64,000 nt of DNA, taken from assembly GCA_944325895.1 (NCBI GenBank), contig CALVCA010000002.1, positions 86,082-150,081 of the forward strand, read 5' to 3'. Of this stretch, positions 43,354-53,138 are shown piece after piece. The position numbers and the translations under genes were made by a program. The DNA comes from Candidatus Gastranaerophilales bacterium (GTDB lineage: Bacteria; Cyanobacteriota; Vampirovibrionia; Gastranaerophilales; Gastranaerophilaceae). Below the pieces are notes generated by a model. It had not been told where the DNA came from and made no database searches. It saw only the letters and a program-made list of their open reading frames with translations. Numbering within the stretch: position 1 is the stretch's first letter; each line of letters starts with the position of its first letter.

Positions 43354-44852
43354 ATTTCACCTGGAAGTAAATTTAATTTAAATTTACTTCCGTCGGCAAT
43401 AGGAGCTGTATCCATTTTAACCGGTATTGTCAACATTTCATCTTTATAACCGGGAACTTTAACTTCCGCATCATTATATGTTCTAAAATTCATATTCCCA
43501 AATACCAAAACCGTTGTCTTATTATAACTTAAGCCATAAGCAAAGACTTCTGAATTATTTGTTTTTAATTCTTTGTAAATACCGTTTACAATAACAGGTC
43601 TAATAAATGATTTAAAACTTGTTGCGGTTGCAAATTCTTTAGTCAATTCAATAAATTTACCGCCGGGTTTTCTTGAAAAATTAAATATATCTATCTTTCC
43701 ACGATGGACAAAGTAATCGTTATCATCAGTATATGTTTTATGGGCTTTTTTATTAGCCCACAAATATATATAACTATCACCTGAAGTAAAACCGTCAACA
43801 TAATAAGCATTAACAGGTAAAGTTGAATTTAGCCACAAGATCATTTCGCTGTATTGTACACCATTTATTAATATTGGACTAAGCTCATCATGGGTTGCAA
43901 AACTACCTATAACAGCTTTAGAAAAATTTTTTTTCAAAGAATTTGTAAATTTAACCTGATTTAAAAATTCAGATGCATTTCGCCAATCCTTCATTTTAAA
44001 ATAACTTCCGTAAAAGCCATCAAAACCTGCATCTAAAAGTTTATCATACGGAGTAAAATCAACAGCCGGGGTTATTGATTCAACCCATGAATCAGAAGCT
44101 TCTGCAAGCCACATAAATTGAGGATCTTTAATTCTTGAATAATCAATCAACTTTTTCCAAAAAGCAGCCGGTTTTATTTGAGCTACATCGGCTCTAATTC
44201 CGTCAGCACCCAGCATCATCACATAATCTACAAATTCACGATACAAATTATAAACATCCATATTTATATTAGTTTCGCTGCCTGCATCCAAAATTCTGAC
44301 ATCAGTCCAATCCGACGGAGCGACCGGCTGACCTGTAGAATCTTTTAAAAATAATTCAGGTCGTTTCAAAAATAAATCATATGCACCGCAAGCAGGTAAA
44401 TCAATAACAACTCTAATTTTACGTTTATGAGCTTCATTAATAAATTTTATTGCTTGATCTTCCAAAGATAAAGCTGTCTTTTCACTTTTCAATTGCGGGT
44501 TAAGCTGATTAAAACTTGCAGCAGCATATAAAGAACCGGCAGTACCCAGTGCTTTTGTTTTACCGGTTTCCATAATCGGCAAAATATGTAACGTATTTAT
44601 TCCTAAACTTTGTAATTCATCCAGTCTGTTAATACCATTTAAAAAATTACCGCTTTCTTCACCGTCAGAAATTTCAATAAGCCCGTCATTATTTGTATCC
44701 TGAGCTCCGAACGTCCGCATATTTATGCCGTAAATAACCGCACCGTTTGAAAGGAATAAACTTCTCAAATCATTTACCCAAACATCTTCCGCTAAAACTG
44801 CAGGAATAAATATCAACCCCATAATTATCGTTAACAAAAATTTATTAAACAT
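43317..44852 (-). CDS. exported GH13 alpha-amylase-family protein
   Basis: 511 residues. Signal peptide (FNKFLLTIIMGLIFIPAVLA), then a GH13 barrel. LQSLGINTLHILPIME is the first conserved region, VVIDLPACGAYDLF the second, GADGIRADVAQIKP carries the nucleophile Asp, FMWLAEASDSW the acid Glu and FATHDELSP the third Asp. The C-terminal 90 residues form a beta domain. It should act on alpha-glucans outside the cytoplasm. A sugar-binding protein gene lies divergently upstream, consistent with starch or maltodextrin use. Confidence 0.85.
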   Translation of the reverse strand: MFNKFLLTIIMGLIFIPAVLAEDVWVNDLRSLFLSNGAVIYGINMRTFGAQDTNNDGLIEISDGEESGNFLNGINRLDELQSLGINTLHILPIMETGKTKALGTAGSLYAAASFNQLNPQLKSEKTALSLEDQAIKFINEAHKRKIRVVIDLPACGAYDLFLKRPELFLKDSTGQPVAPSDWTDVRILDAGSETNINMDVYNLYREFVDYVMMLGADGIRADVAQIKPAAFWKKLIDYSRIKDPQFMWLAEASDSWVESITPAVDFTPYDKLLDAGFDGFYGSYFKMKDWRNASEFLNQVKFTNSLKKNFSKAVIGSFATHDELSPILINGVQYSEMILWLNSTLPVNAYYVDGFTSGDSYIYLWANKKAHKTYTDDNDYFVHRGKIDIFNFSRKPGGKFIELTKEFATATSFKSFIRPVIVNGIYKELKTNNSEVFAYGLSYNKTTVLVFGNMNFRTYNDAEVKVPGYKDEMLTIPVKMDTAPIADGSKFKLNLLPGEIQVLLINDFDLR

Positions 44853-44955
44853 ATTTTCCCCTTACAAAAATATATTATCAGACTGTATGATTTTTTGCAA
44901 ATTTTTTAGAAATTTCATAAGCTTTCATAGTATAATAATCCAAAAAGGAGTTTAA

Positions 44956-46236
44956 ATGAAAAAAATTTTTTTAATTATAATTGCCATAATTTTATTAATA
45001 ATTTTAACAAATTACAAAAAAATCACAGAAAACTTTGCAACAAACAGGTCAAATTATGCGGCAGACACTGCGGAAGTAATCTTTTGGACACTTCAAATGA
45101 GTGATTTTTCGGAATATATTAATAACGTAATAAACGAATTTGAGCTTAAAAATCCCGACATAAAAATTCATTGGATAGACGTTCCTTTTTCAGAAGGAGA
45201 AAAAAGGACTTTAGCTGCAGTATTAAGCGATAATCCGCCTGATTTAATAAATCTAAACCCTGATTTTTCAGCAATTTTAGCCCAAAAAGGTGCGTTATAT
45301 GAAATTGATGAAAAAGAAATGGGACAATTTGTCCCTGAAATAACAGAGTCTTTAAAATACAACGGCAAAATTTATTCTCTGCCGTGGTATGCAACATCTG
45401 CAATAACAATTTATAATAAAGATTTCATCCAAAAAATTCCAAAAACGTACAAGGAAATGGGCGAAATGGCACATCAGATAAAGACTAAAACAAATGCATA
45501 TATTTGGCTGCCTAATATTTCTGAAAATGATACAATGCTAAAAATTTTAAATAAATACGGTATAAATTCCGCCAATAATATAAATTCTGAAAAATCTGTC
45601 GAGGTTTTTGACTTTTTCAAAAATCTTTACCAAAAAAATCTTATACCAAAAGAATCAATAACCCAAACACACAGAGAAGCTCTTGAAAAATATATGTCGG
45701 AAAATATTGTTCTGTTTCAGGCAGGAGCGAATTTTTTAACGATGATTAAAGAAAATGCTCCGTCAACGTATGCCAAAACCGATGTTGCAGAACAATTAAC
45801 CGGAGATTTAGGTCAATACGATTTTTCACTGATGAACTTTATAATACCTTCAAAAGCAAAAAATAAAGAAGCAGCTTTAAAATTTGCATTATTTTTAACA
45901 AATGAGAAAAATCAGCTTGAACTGGCAAAATTAACAAACGTAATTGCGGTAAATAAAAAGACATTAAAAGACGACTTTTATACAAAATACAACGAAACAG
46001 ATTTAATGGCAAAAGCCCGAGTAATAAGTGCACAACAATTAAATAAAATAAATCCTGTACTAAAACCGCAACGTAATCAAAAAGAAATAAATACTCTTAT
46101 AAATTCGGCAGTACAGGAGATTTTGTTAAACAAAAATCAAACTAAAGTCATACTGGATAAAGTTAGCAAAAATTGGACTTTAATTAACAGCGACAGCAAA
46201 ACCCGCCAAACATCGGCATTGGAGCCCCAAACATAA
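44956..46236 (+). CDS. ABC transporter extracellular sugar-binding protein (family 1)
   Basis: 426 residues. One N-terminal membrane helix (about 4-20) acts as signal or anchor, with no lipobox Cys. The mature protein has the family 1 pattern: EVIFWTLQMSDFSEYINNVI, FELKNPDIKIHWIDVPF, LAAVLSDNPPDLINLNPDF, and a closing AALKFALFLTNEKNQLELAK. It binds sugars for uptake. AAAGGAG site. No permease or ATPase gene is near, so the transporter is completed elsewhere. It is divergent from the amylase gene and overlaps a convergent gene by 53 bases. Confidence 0.85.
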   Translation: MKKIFLIIIAIILLIILTNYKKITENFATNRSNYAADTAEVIFWTLQMSDFSEYINNVINEFELKNPDIKIHWIDVPFSEGEKRTLAAVLSDNPPDLINLNPDFSAILAQKGALYEIDEKEMGQFVPEITESLKYNGKIYSLPWYATSAITIYNKDFIQKIPKTYKEMGEMAHQIKTKTNAYIWLPNISENDTMLKILNKYGINSANNINSEKSVEVFDFFKNLYQKNLIPKESITQTHREALEKYMSENIVLFQAGANFLTMIKENAPSTYAKTDVAEQLTGDLGQYDFSLMNFIIPSKAKNKEAALKFALFLTNEKNQLELAKLTNVIAVNKKTLKDDFYTKYNETDLMAKARVISAQQLNKINPVLKPQRNQKEINTLINSAVQEILLNKNQTKVILDKVSKNWTLINSDSKTRQTSALEPQT

Positions 46237-46588
46237 CAGGTGTTGCCCAGGCTGAATAAATTCCAAACGGCATTACAGGCGAGAACATTGGTGTCGTAAA
46301 TATAGCAGCACTTGTCATACCAATTGATGTCGCAAAAGGATTATTAAAAGTACTCAAAACACTGTTCAAAGTAGTACCCATATAAGAATGAGTAGTTTTA
46401 TCTATAGCATTGCCTAACATAGCATTACCAATACCCATAGACGCCGTCCCCAAACCATATGCCGTAGCCTGCCATGGATTAGCACCGTTATTTCTGGCAT
46501 CCAAATAACTTACAACGCCGTTTAAACCTGCAAGCCCTGCCTGAATTCCCGATATTGTATCTGTAAATCCTGGATTATATCCGTACAT
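46184..46588 (-). CDS. hypothetical Gly/Ala/Met-rich protein
   Basis: 134 residues, low in charge and rich in Gly, Ala, Met, Thr and Pro, ending in CCRC. There are glycine-spaced helices (SGIQAGLAGLNGVVSYLDAR, GTASMGIGNAMLGNAI) and a Met/Pro-rich tail (TTPMFSPVMPFGIYSAW). It has no classical signal peptide. A weak GAGGA site precedes the ATG. The overlap of 53 bases with the sugar-binding gene on the other strand is large and lowers confidence. No family recognised. Confidence 0.5.
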   Translation of the reverse strand: MYGYNPGFTDTISGIQAGLAGLNGVVSYLDARNNGANPWQATAYGLGTASMGIGNAMLGNAIDKTTHSYMGTTLNSVLSTFNNPFATSIGMTSAAIFTTPMFSPVMPFGIYSAWATPVMFGAPMPMFGGFCCRC

Positions 46589-46745
46589 AATAATTCCTCA
46601 TATACTCTCATATATATAAACAATTCTTACTTATATAAATTTACTATTTTTCTATATTTGTTAAGTAATGTTACAAATATGTTCAAGGGATTAAAGTTCA
46701 GAAGAAAAAGTGCCGAAAACATGAATACAAAGGAAAAGGGAACAA

Positions 46746-47240
46746 ATGAGTCTAAGCATTAATTACACTCAAAACTTCAAAACCGGTTTGGATACTTCTA
46801 TATTAAAAGAAGTATCCGCCGAAATTCTTAAAAGGGCACATGCAAAAGCTTCAAACATACAAACAGGAGCTTTAAATACAGCATTCAAGCCTCAAGAATT
46901 AGGACTTGATTTATACAACATAGACTCACAAACAGCAAAACAAATCGCATTAAACAAATCAGGAATGCAAATTCAACTTAATCAAAATGTTTTAGAATCA
47001 ATAAAATTTTTAAACACACAGGCAGCACAAAATATACAAAAAAATATTGAAGGCAAAATAGCATTTTCAGTATATGAAGGCATAGATGTACAAAAAGCGG
47101 CAGAAGCTCCAAAATTCAATTCAATAATCAGCTTCAGCACAGCAAAAGATAAAAAAGGTTCAAACCCCTTCTATCACGGAGAATTGTTAAACCATAACAA
47201 AAAAGAAGAACAACACAAAGATATTAACATTTTTGGTTAA
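46746..47240 (+). CDS. hypothetical protein
   Basis: 164 residues, soluble, helical first half (DTSILKEVSAEILKRAHAKA, QTAKQIALNKSGMQIQLNQN) and a polar Lys/His-rich end. AAAGGG ribosome site before the ATG. No signal peptide, membrane segment or family recognised. It converges with the next gene with a four-base overlap and may belong with the other unknown small genes between 46.2 and 47.6 kb. Confidence 0.6.
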   Translation: MSLSINYTQNFKTGLDTSILKEVSAEILKRAHAKASNIQTGALNTAFKPQELGLDLYNIDSQTAKQIALNKSGMQIQLNQNVLESIKFLNTQAAQNIQKNIEGKIAFSVYEGIDVQKAAEAPKFNSIISFSTAKDKKGSNPFYHGELLNHNKKEEQHKDINIFG

Positions 47241-47569
47241 TAAAAATCTTCTTCCTCTTCCGTGTCTACAGATTCCTCAATTTTCTTTTTCTTGATACCC
47301 TCTTTAAGGGTAATCTTCTTTTTTTTGGCATTAATAACATTAGCAACATTCATCATTGCCAAAGAATTCAAAGTTGCACGTAAAACTGCACTTTGATCCA
47401 TATATTTATTTTCAGGCTCACCATTTTCAGGAGCCTGTTGGGCGAAATATTCTCCGCCTTGACCCATTTTATCATCTTGAGTTTTTGCAGCAGTTCCGGA
47501 GATATCGCCGCTTTTAAAATTGAACGATCCACCAATTCCGAAAAATCCTGCTGATCTGTTATCGACCAT
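47237..47569 (-). CDS. hypothetical protein with a basic then acidic tail
   Basis: 110 residues. A Gly-rich start (SAGFFGIGGSFNFKSGD), a polar middle with QQAPENGEPENK, a short hydrophobic helix (VLRATLNSLAMMNVANVINA), then a run of Lys (KKKKITLKEGIKKKK) and an acidic end (TEEEEDFY). The charge-segregated tail suggests a binding partner. No family recognised. Start codon ATG with an AAGGTAG-like site. Confidence 0.5.
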   Translation of the reverse strand: MVDNRSAGFFGIGGSFNFKSGDISGTAAKTQDDKMGQGGEYFAQQAPENGEPENKYMDQSAVLRATLNSLAMMNVANVINAKKKKITLKEGIKKKKIEESVDTEEEEDFY

Positions 47570-47740
47570 ATACGCTACCTTGTGTTTATTTTAGATTATA
47601 GCATCCAATCAATATTTTAAATCCTCTAAATGAATTAATTTGCTATTTTGTAAAAAAATATTTACATGTTGAATAAAAGAAAAATTTATTGAAAAGCTAT
47701 AAAAAATATGCTAAAATATAAATATCAAAGGAAGGATAAT

Positions 47741-48388
47741 ATGAAGATATTAAAAGGTTTTACATTATCGGAATTAATGATAGCAATAACAGTATTAGGT
47801 ATAATCTGTGCTGCAGTACTGCCATCAATCGTAAACAACAATCCTAACCAAAACAAAATAATGATGAAAAAAGTATATTATACCACAACAACAGTTGTAA
47901 GCGATATGATAAATAACCCGAGTTTATATCCTTTGGTAAATAAAGCCGGAGCAACGGATCTTGTGGGATTTGATAATACGGATAAAGTAAGATTTCATGA
48001 TGAAGATTGCGAAGGTAACAGCAAATTCATAAAACTGTTTGCAAAGCATTTAAACATTGAAGGTACGATTAATACATCATGTTCAAGTGCTATGAAAACC
48101 GGAAGCGGCTCTAACTGCAGGACATTTACAACTCCTGACGGGATAAAATGGTCGCTGGTAAATAAATCTTCGACAACAGACCCTAAAAATGAAATCGTAG
48201 TAGACGTAAACGGTGACAAAAAACCGAATTGTATTCAAGGTGATACATCCAACAACTGCAAAAACAGGGATGGTAACTTTGACAGATTCAGTATGAACAT
48301 ATATGATGACGGACAAATAGAAATTCCTACTGCTCAGACTTGGGCAAAAGAGGCTATTTCAGTAAGTTCGTCATTGACTGACAGATAA
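47741..48388 (+). CDS. type IV prepilin-like protein with a conventional short leader
   Basis: 215 residues from the ATG at 47741, which has GGAAGG upstream. A six-residue leader MKILKG precedes the cleavage point and FTLSELMIAITVLGIICAA, so Glu5 of the mature protein is present. The rest is a pseudopilin-like domain with several Cys (DEDCEGN, CSSAM, NCRTF) and VVDVNGDKKPNCI, which echoes the NG.N.PN segment of the poly-C family. It contrasts with that family in having no extension and no homopolymer. rnpB follows after about 15 bases. Confidence 0.82.
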   Translation: MKILKGFTLSELMIAITVLGIICAAVLPSIVNNNPNQNKIMMKKVYYTTTTVVSDMINNPSLYPLVNKAGATDLVGFDNTDKVRFHDEDCEGNSKFIKLFAKHLNIEGTINTSCSSAMKTGSGSNCRTFTTPDGIKWSLVNKSSTTDPKNEIVVDVNGDKKPNCIQGDTSNNCKNRDGNFDRFSMNIYDDGQIEIPTAQTWAKEAISVSSSLTDR

Positions 48389-48403
48389 ATTTGTACAATT
48401 ACA

Positions 48404-48738
48404 ATAAAGCAGCCGGATAATCGCACAGAAATGTGAGGAAAGTCCGTGCATTCAAGGACAGGCTGCCGGGGAAAGCCCGGACGGTGTGAGCCGGTGGATA
48501 GTGCCACAGAAATGAAGACTGCCGATGGATTTCACAGGCGATGGTGCAACGGTGAGTTAAGAGCTTCACCAGTGATATCGAGAGGTATCAGCTAGGTAAA
48601 CCCCAGCCGAATGCAAGATTAAATCGAAGGTTATAAAGGTGTCCGCCCACTTCGGAAAAATCGCTAGAGTTTGCGGGTAACCGCATTCCCAGACAGATGA
48701 TTATCTAGAAACAGAACACGGCTTATGAACTGCTTTAT
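48404..48738 (+). ncRNA. rnpB: RNase P RNA (A type)
   Basis: The catalytic RNA of RNase P, which trims tRNA 5' ends. Conserved blocks are visible: GAGGAAAGTCCGTGC near the start, AGTGCCACAGAAA, the central AGGTAAACCCC, and ACAGAACACGGCTTA at the end. The ends pair: AATAAAGCAG near 48403 with CTGCTTTATT at 48730-48739. About 335 bases, normal for A type. The purine-rich and L15-type loop (GGGTAACCGC region near 48676) is present, though I cannot assign every helix by eye. Confidence 0.96.
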
Positions 48739-48744
48739 TTTTTT

Positions 48745-48764
48745 AAGAGGGTTAAGGCCCTCTT
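48745..48764 (+). terminator. hairpin after rnpB
   Basis: AAGAGGG (48745-48751) pairs with CCCTCTT (48758-48764), right after the T run that closes rnpB. The downstream T run is weak. Confidence 0.55.
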
Positions 48765-48860
48765 AATCCTGCTGTTTCCATTTTGGCATAATGCCCCGGT
48801 AACTTTATTAAAAATCCGTCCCTTAATCTTATTTACCCTCTTATAATTCATAATACACAG

Positions 48861-49949
48861 CTACACTATTTTTTGTAAATTTTTAACTAATCTGATTTCA
48901 TCATCAAACGTAAGATTAGAATTTTTAAGTTTTTCCGACAAAACATAATCAAAAATTCTTTGATATTCAGCTGACGGTGTAATTCCAAGCTGCAACAAAT
49001 CTTTACCTGTTATTAAAATTTTAATCTTACGCAGAATATCAAGATACCTTGTTGCTGCATTCAAATTTTTGGCTATACCATATAACAAAATACTTTCAAT
49101 TGATTTATTTTCAAAAGCTTTATAAATTTCAAAATCATTGTTCAAATTTCCGATTGAATAAAAATCATCCAAAATTTTCTTTTCTTCCTTGGTAAATTCC
49201 AGCCTCGATAAATCGGGTAAAAGTCCAAGATACACAAGCCATACATTATTAGGATTATACTTAGTAACCAAACTTTCTACATCAGCCTCCGGCAAATCAA
49301 ATTTTTCAGGAGAAAGAAGTTTATAAATACCTTCATTTACAAAAATTTTAAATGCAAGATTGGAATTAAGATTAAATGTTTCAATAAGCTCTTTTTTAAC
49401 TCTCTTATAAGACATATCATAATTGATATTTGCCAAATAATCTTCTTGAAGTTGTCTTGTGTGTTCGTCCAAATCAAAACCGAACCGCACACGGAATTTT
49501 AACCCTCTAATAATTCTTGTCGGATCGTCAATAAAACTTTCATCATGCAAAATACGAAGTTTTTTCAGTTTCAAATCATCTAAACCGCCAACATAATCAA
49601 CAATTTCACCTGTTGCAACATTTTGAGCCAAAGCATTAACCGTAAAATCACGACGCATAACATCTTCTTTTAAAGAACAACCTATTTTTGTAATAACAGG
49701 TAAATGTCCTTTTTTTTCATAAACTTCCGCACGAGTTGAAGCAAAATCAACTATACAACCCTCTACATTAACTCTTACCGTGCCAAAATCAGGATTTTTT
49801 TGGATAACCTCACCAAATTTGGAACAATATTCAACTGCATCTCCAACGTATGTTATATCGACATCAAAACTTTCAACACCAAGAAGTTTGTCACGGACTA
49901 TGCCTCCAATATAATACAATTTATTATCATATATTTTGATGATGTCCAT
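48861..49949 (-). CDS. cca: CCA-adding enzyme / poly(A) polymerase-family nucleotidyltransferase
   Basis: 362 residues. Class II nucleotidyltransferase head: YYIGGIVRDKLLG and the catalytic DVDITYVGD (about residues 30-38), then VNALAQNVATGEIVDYVGG, the RNA-binding FIDDPTRIIRGLKFRVRFGF and a C-terminal helical region. Family members add or repair tRNA 3' CCA or add A tails. No HD domain is seen. The ATG has no ribosome site and lies eight bases after a TAAAAT (49962-49957) with TTGTTT 17 bases further, so a leaderless start is likely. It is divergent from the helicase gene. Confidence 0.9.
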   Translation of the reverse strand: MDIIKIYDNKLYYIGGIVRDKLLGVESFDVDITYVGDAVEYCSKFGEVIQKNPDFGTVRVNVEGCIVDFASTRAEVYEKKGHLPVITKIGCSLKEDVMRRDFTVNALAQNVATGEIVDYVGGLDDLKLKKLRILHDESFIDDPTRIIRGLKFRVRFGFDLDEHTRQLQEDYLANINYDMSYKRVKKELIETFNLNSNLAFKIFVNEGIYKLLSPEKFDLPEADVESLVTKYNPNNVWLVYLGLLPDLSRLEFTKEEKKILDDFYSIGNLNNDFEIYKAFENKSIESILLYGIAKNLNAATRYLDILRKIKILITGKDLLQLGITPSAEYQRIFDYVLSEKLKNSNLTFDDEIRLVKNLQKIV

Positions 49950-49997
49950 ATTCCATATTTTAGCTTAAAATGATATAATAAACAAGCAGGAGAAATC

Positions 49998-52900
49998 ATG
50001 TTACAAGAAGCGACAAAAGCCATAAATTCAGCATTTAATAACAGTTTTATAAAAAAATTAAGTCAATATCTGCACGACTGTGTAAGAGAAGAAGTAAAAA
50101 GTTCGACCTTCCGTAATCTAAAAGCTGATAAAGATAACAAATGGATTTTCTTATCAGGAGAAGAACAATTGTTTACAACCGGTGCAGAATATTTAAAATT
50201 GGACGGTTCAGACAGTAAGTTGACAGAACTTATGATACAAAGTGAATTAAGCACAAAAGACAAATACTTAATTTACGGATATCTGTTTTTAGTGGGGAAA
50301 AACAATAAATCCAAAAAACAAAACGAATTTTTAACCCCGCTTTTATACGTACCATGCCGGCTTGAACGCAACGGGGTTAACATAAACTGTATTCCTATGG
50401 ATGAAATACTTTCATTAAATACAGGTGCCCTTGCAGGTTTAATGAAAAAAAATGATGATGAAGATGAAGTCGACCTGCTTTTGGAAGGGATTTTGGATGT
50501 AGTACCTGATTTACCAATAACGCAGGAAAAATTAGACATATTTTTAACAACATTACAGTCTATTGTTCCGGATATTGAAATAAGTAAAACCTCAAAAGAT
50601 AACGAAACAGAAGATAATATTTCAGAGGCAAAAGATTTTTATAAAGAAAAAATAAATTCCGAAAACCTTGACGAAATTATTGAAGAAGAAGAAACAGCAC
50701 AAAAATCTTCAATAAAAATTGATAAAGTTGTTGTAACATATCAAAATGCAATAATTTTAACCAAAAGACCTTCAGTTACCGCAGGAGTTTTACACGAATT
50801 AACACAAATAGCTGAAAAACCGAGCGGAATCTATCGAGAAACAGCCTTGAGCGTAATAAACGATGAATATGTGCAGGCAAAATCAGCACCTATAAAGGAT
50901 TTAAAAGAAATTACCGATTTTTACCCGATAACACCTTTATCATTAAGTGACTCGCAGGAAAAAGTTATCAAAAATATAGACAACAACAAATTCATTGCTG
51001 TACAAGGTCCTCCGGGCACCGGAAAATCACAAACCATCGTTAACTTGGTAGCACACTTAATTGCCAACGGCAAAACAGTTCTTGTAGCTTCACGCATGGA
51101 TAAAGCCGTTGATGTTGTCGCTGAACGCTTAAACGAGCTTGGAGCACCGTTTTTGGCACTTAGAGCAGGAAGATTAAATTACCAAAAACATCTGAGTTAT
51201 CAACTACAAGATTTATTATCAGGTAAAATCGACATTGATAGTGATTGCGAAGACAGCCTTCTTATTGATGTTAAAGATATGAAAGATCATTTAAATCTTT
51301 TACATGAAACAGAAAAAAAATGTGAACAGATTATAAAACTTGAATGCGAATGGCATGATCTGTCTTTGGAAACATCAGAACATGAAAAATCAATCGGAGA
51401 AATGCAATTTATAACAACACAGCTTAAAAAAAGCGAAATCGATATTGTATCAGGAATTATAAAAATTTTAAGAAACAATATGGAAAAAGCCGGATTTTTT
51501 GCAAATATCGCAAATTTTACCAGCTTAAGACATTTGAAAAAAATCCTGAAATTAAATGATTTTGAAGTAAATTATGAAAATTTAGCACGACTTGATGCAG
51601 AACTCGAAGTTGCAATGATGAATTGTAAATTAAGAAAAATAGAAGCTGATATACAAAAAATCGGGAATTTGCATGTTCTTATGGAACAAATCCGCCAAAT
51701 GAAGAAAAAACAAAAAAATCTTGCGATAAATATACTTAAAAATAAACGTCGAGAGGCTTTAAAGGGTCTTTTACGTGATCAAGTCAAATGCCAAAGACTA
51801 AAAGTACACGCAAAATCATTGGTAGAACGGAAAAAAAATCTGCAAAACAGAATATTAGAAGAAGAAGACTTCAGACCCCTTTTAGAAGCCTTTCCTTGCT
51901 GGTGTGTAACAACTTATGCAGTGTCAGGCTCTTTACCTATAAAACCGGGAATGTTTGATGTCGCAATTATTGATGAAGCTTCTCAATGCGATATTGCTAG
52001 CTGTTTTCCTATAATGTTTCGTGCAAAACGTGCGGTTATTGTAGGCGATGACAAACAGCTTCCGCACTTATCATTCTTAGAGAAAGCAAAGGAACAGTCT
52101 TTCTTAAATCAATATGGAATACCTGACAAATACCAATTAATGTGGCGTTTTAGAACAAATTCCATGTTTGATTTAGCTGATTACTATTCAATGAATTCCG
52201 TAATGCTTGATGAACATTTCAGAAGCTTGCCGCCAATTATTGAATTTTCTAACCACGAATTTTACGGTGACAGAATACGTGTAATGAAAAAAGATTTCGG
52301 CGGACAAAAAGTGTTAGAATTGGTTGAAGTTCCCGATGGAAAAGTTGATTTTGATGCAACACGCAATCTGCCGGAAGTTGAAGCTGTAATAAAAAAATTA
52401 CACGAAATCATTATAGAAGATGAACGTAAAAATCCTGATAATCCTGTATCTATAGGTATAATTTCACCTTTTAGAGCACAGGTGGAACAACTAAAAACTT
52501 CTGTTTCAAAAGTACTTTCAGATTATATGTTAAAGAAACATCAGGTTGAAATAGGTACAGCTCATACATTCCAGGGCGATGAACGTGATATAATACTAAT
52601 GTCCTGGGCATTTGCTGACAACAGCCATGCTCAAAGTGCAACTTTTTTACAAAAACCTAACCTGTTTAACGTTGCAATAACACGTGCCAGATACAAAGTC
52701 ATAAACTTCGTTTCAAGAGATATTACAAACCTGCCCGAAGGTCATTTCAGAAATTATATTTCATATATTAAAGAGTATCAAAATAAACAACTTGCTCTTG
52801 AAAATCTACAAATTGATGAAAATGAATACAAAAACAATCTTGAACGTGAAATTGCAGCTCAAATACGAGAATTGGGTCATGAAGTGATTGCAGGCAGTGA

Positions 52901-53105
52901 AATAGCAGGATTAAAGTCTGATTTATTAGTTGATAAAAAATTCATTATTGAAGTTGACGGCGTTGAAGATAATGTAAAACAAAATGTTTCAAATATGAAA
53001 AAACAAGCAATATTAGAACGCTGCGGTTTTAAAGTCAAACGCATAACCTATCGAGAATGGCAGTATTCATCAAAAGCCTGTCTCGACAGGATTTTAACGG
53101 ATTAA
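49998..53105 (+). CDS. UPF1-like SF1 helicase with a nuclease-like C-terminal domain
   Basis: 1035 residues. N-terminal 330 residues are unfamiliar, acidic in part. A split SF1 helicase follows: Walker A QGPPGTGKSQTIVNL (about 336), Walker B DVAIIDEASQCD (about 654), motif III GDDKQLPHLSF, EHFRSLPPIIEFSN, motif V AHTFQGDERDIILMSWAFAD, and motif VI NVAITRARYKVI. Between I and II is a long charged coil-like insert. The last 90 residues contain SDLLVDKKFIIEVDG, the pattern of DUF559/Vsr-like PD-(D/E)XK nucleases. Such fusions act in DNA repair or in defence. Divergent from cca and alone in its transcript. Confidence 0.85.
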   Translation: MLQEATKAINSAFNNSFIKKLSQYLHDCVREEVKSSTFRNLKADKDNKWIFLSGEEQLFTTGAEYLKLDGSDSKLTELMIQSELSTKDKYLIYGYLFLVGKNNKSKKQNEFLTPLLYVPCRLERNGVNINCIPMDEILSLNTGALAGLMKKNDDEDEVDLLLEGILDVVPDLPITQEKLDIFLTTLQSIVPDIEISKTSKDNETEDNISEAKDFYKEKINSENLDEIIEEEETAQKSSIKIDKVVVTYQNAIILTKRPSVTAGVLHELTQIAEKPSGIYRETALSVINDEYVQAKSAPIKDLKEITDFYPITPLSLSDSQEKVIKNIDNNKFIAVQGPPGTGKSQTIVNLVAHLIANGKTVLVASRMDKAVDVVAERLNELGAPFLALRAGRLNYQKHLSYQLQDLLSGKIDIDSDCEDSLLIDVKDMKDHLNLLHETEKKCEQIIKLECEWHDLSLETSEHEKSIGEMQFITTQLKKSEIDIVSGIIKILRNNMEKAGFFANIANFTSLRHLKKILKLNDFEVNYENLARLDAELEVAMMNCKLRKIEADIQKIGNLHVLMEQIRQMKKKQKNLAINILKNKRREALKGLLRDQVKCQRLKVHAKSLVERKKNLQNRILEEEDFRPLLEAFPCWCVTTYAVSGSLPIKPGMFDVAIIDEASQCDIASCFPIMFRAKRAVIVGDDKQLPHLSFLEKAKEQSFLNQYGIPDKYQLMWRFRTNSMFDLADYYSMNSVMLDEHFRSLPPIIEFSNHEFYGDRIRVMKKDFGGQKVLELVEVPDGKVDFDATRNLPEVEAVIKKLHEIIIEDERKNPDNPVSIGIISPFRAQVEQLKTSVSKVLSDYMLKKHQVEIGTAHTFQGDERDIILMSWAFADNSHAQSATFLQKPNLFNVAITRARYKVINFVSRDITNLPEGHFRNYISYIKEYQNKQLALENLQIDENEYKNNLEREIAAQIRELGHEVIAGSEIAGLKSDLLVDKKFIIEVDGVEDNVKQNVSNMKKQAILERCGFKVKRITYREWQYSSKACLDRILTD

Positions 53106-53138
53106 GATTTTATTGTTCGTTAAAACTTGAATGAACGG

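Noticed and set aside
48389..48860. Small genes within the rnpB region
   Set aside because: The interval is filled by RNase P RNA and its terminator; no credible frame remains.
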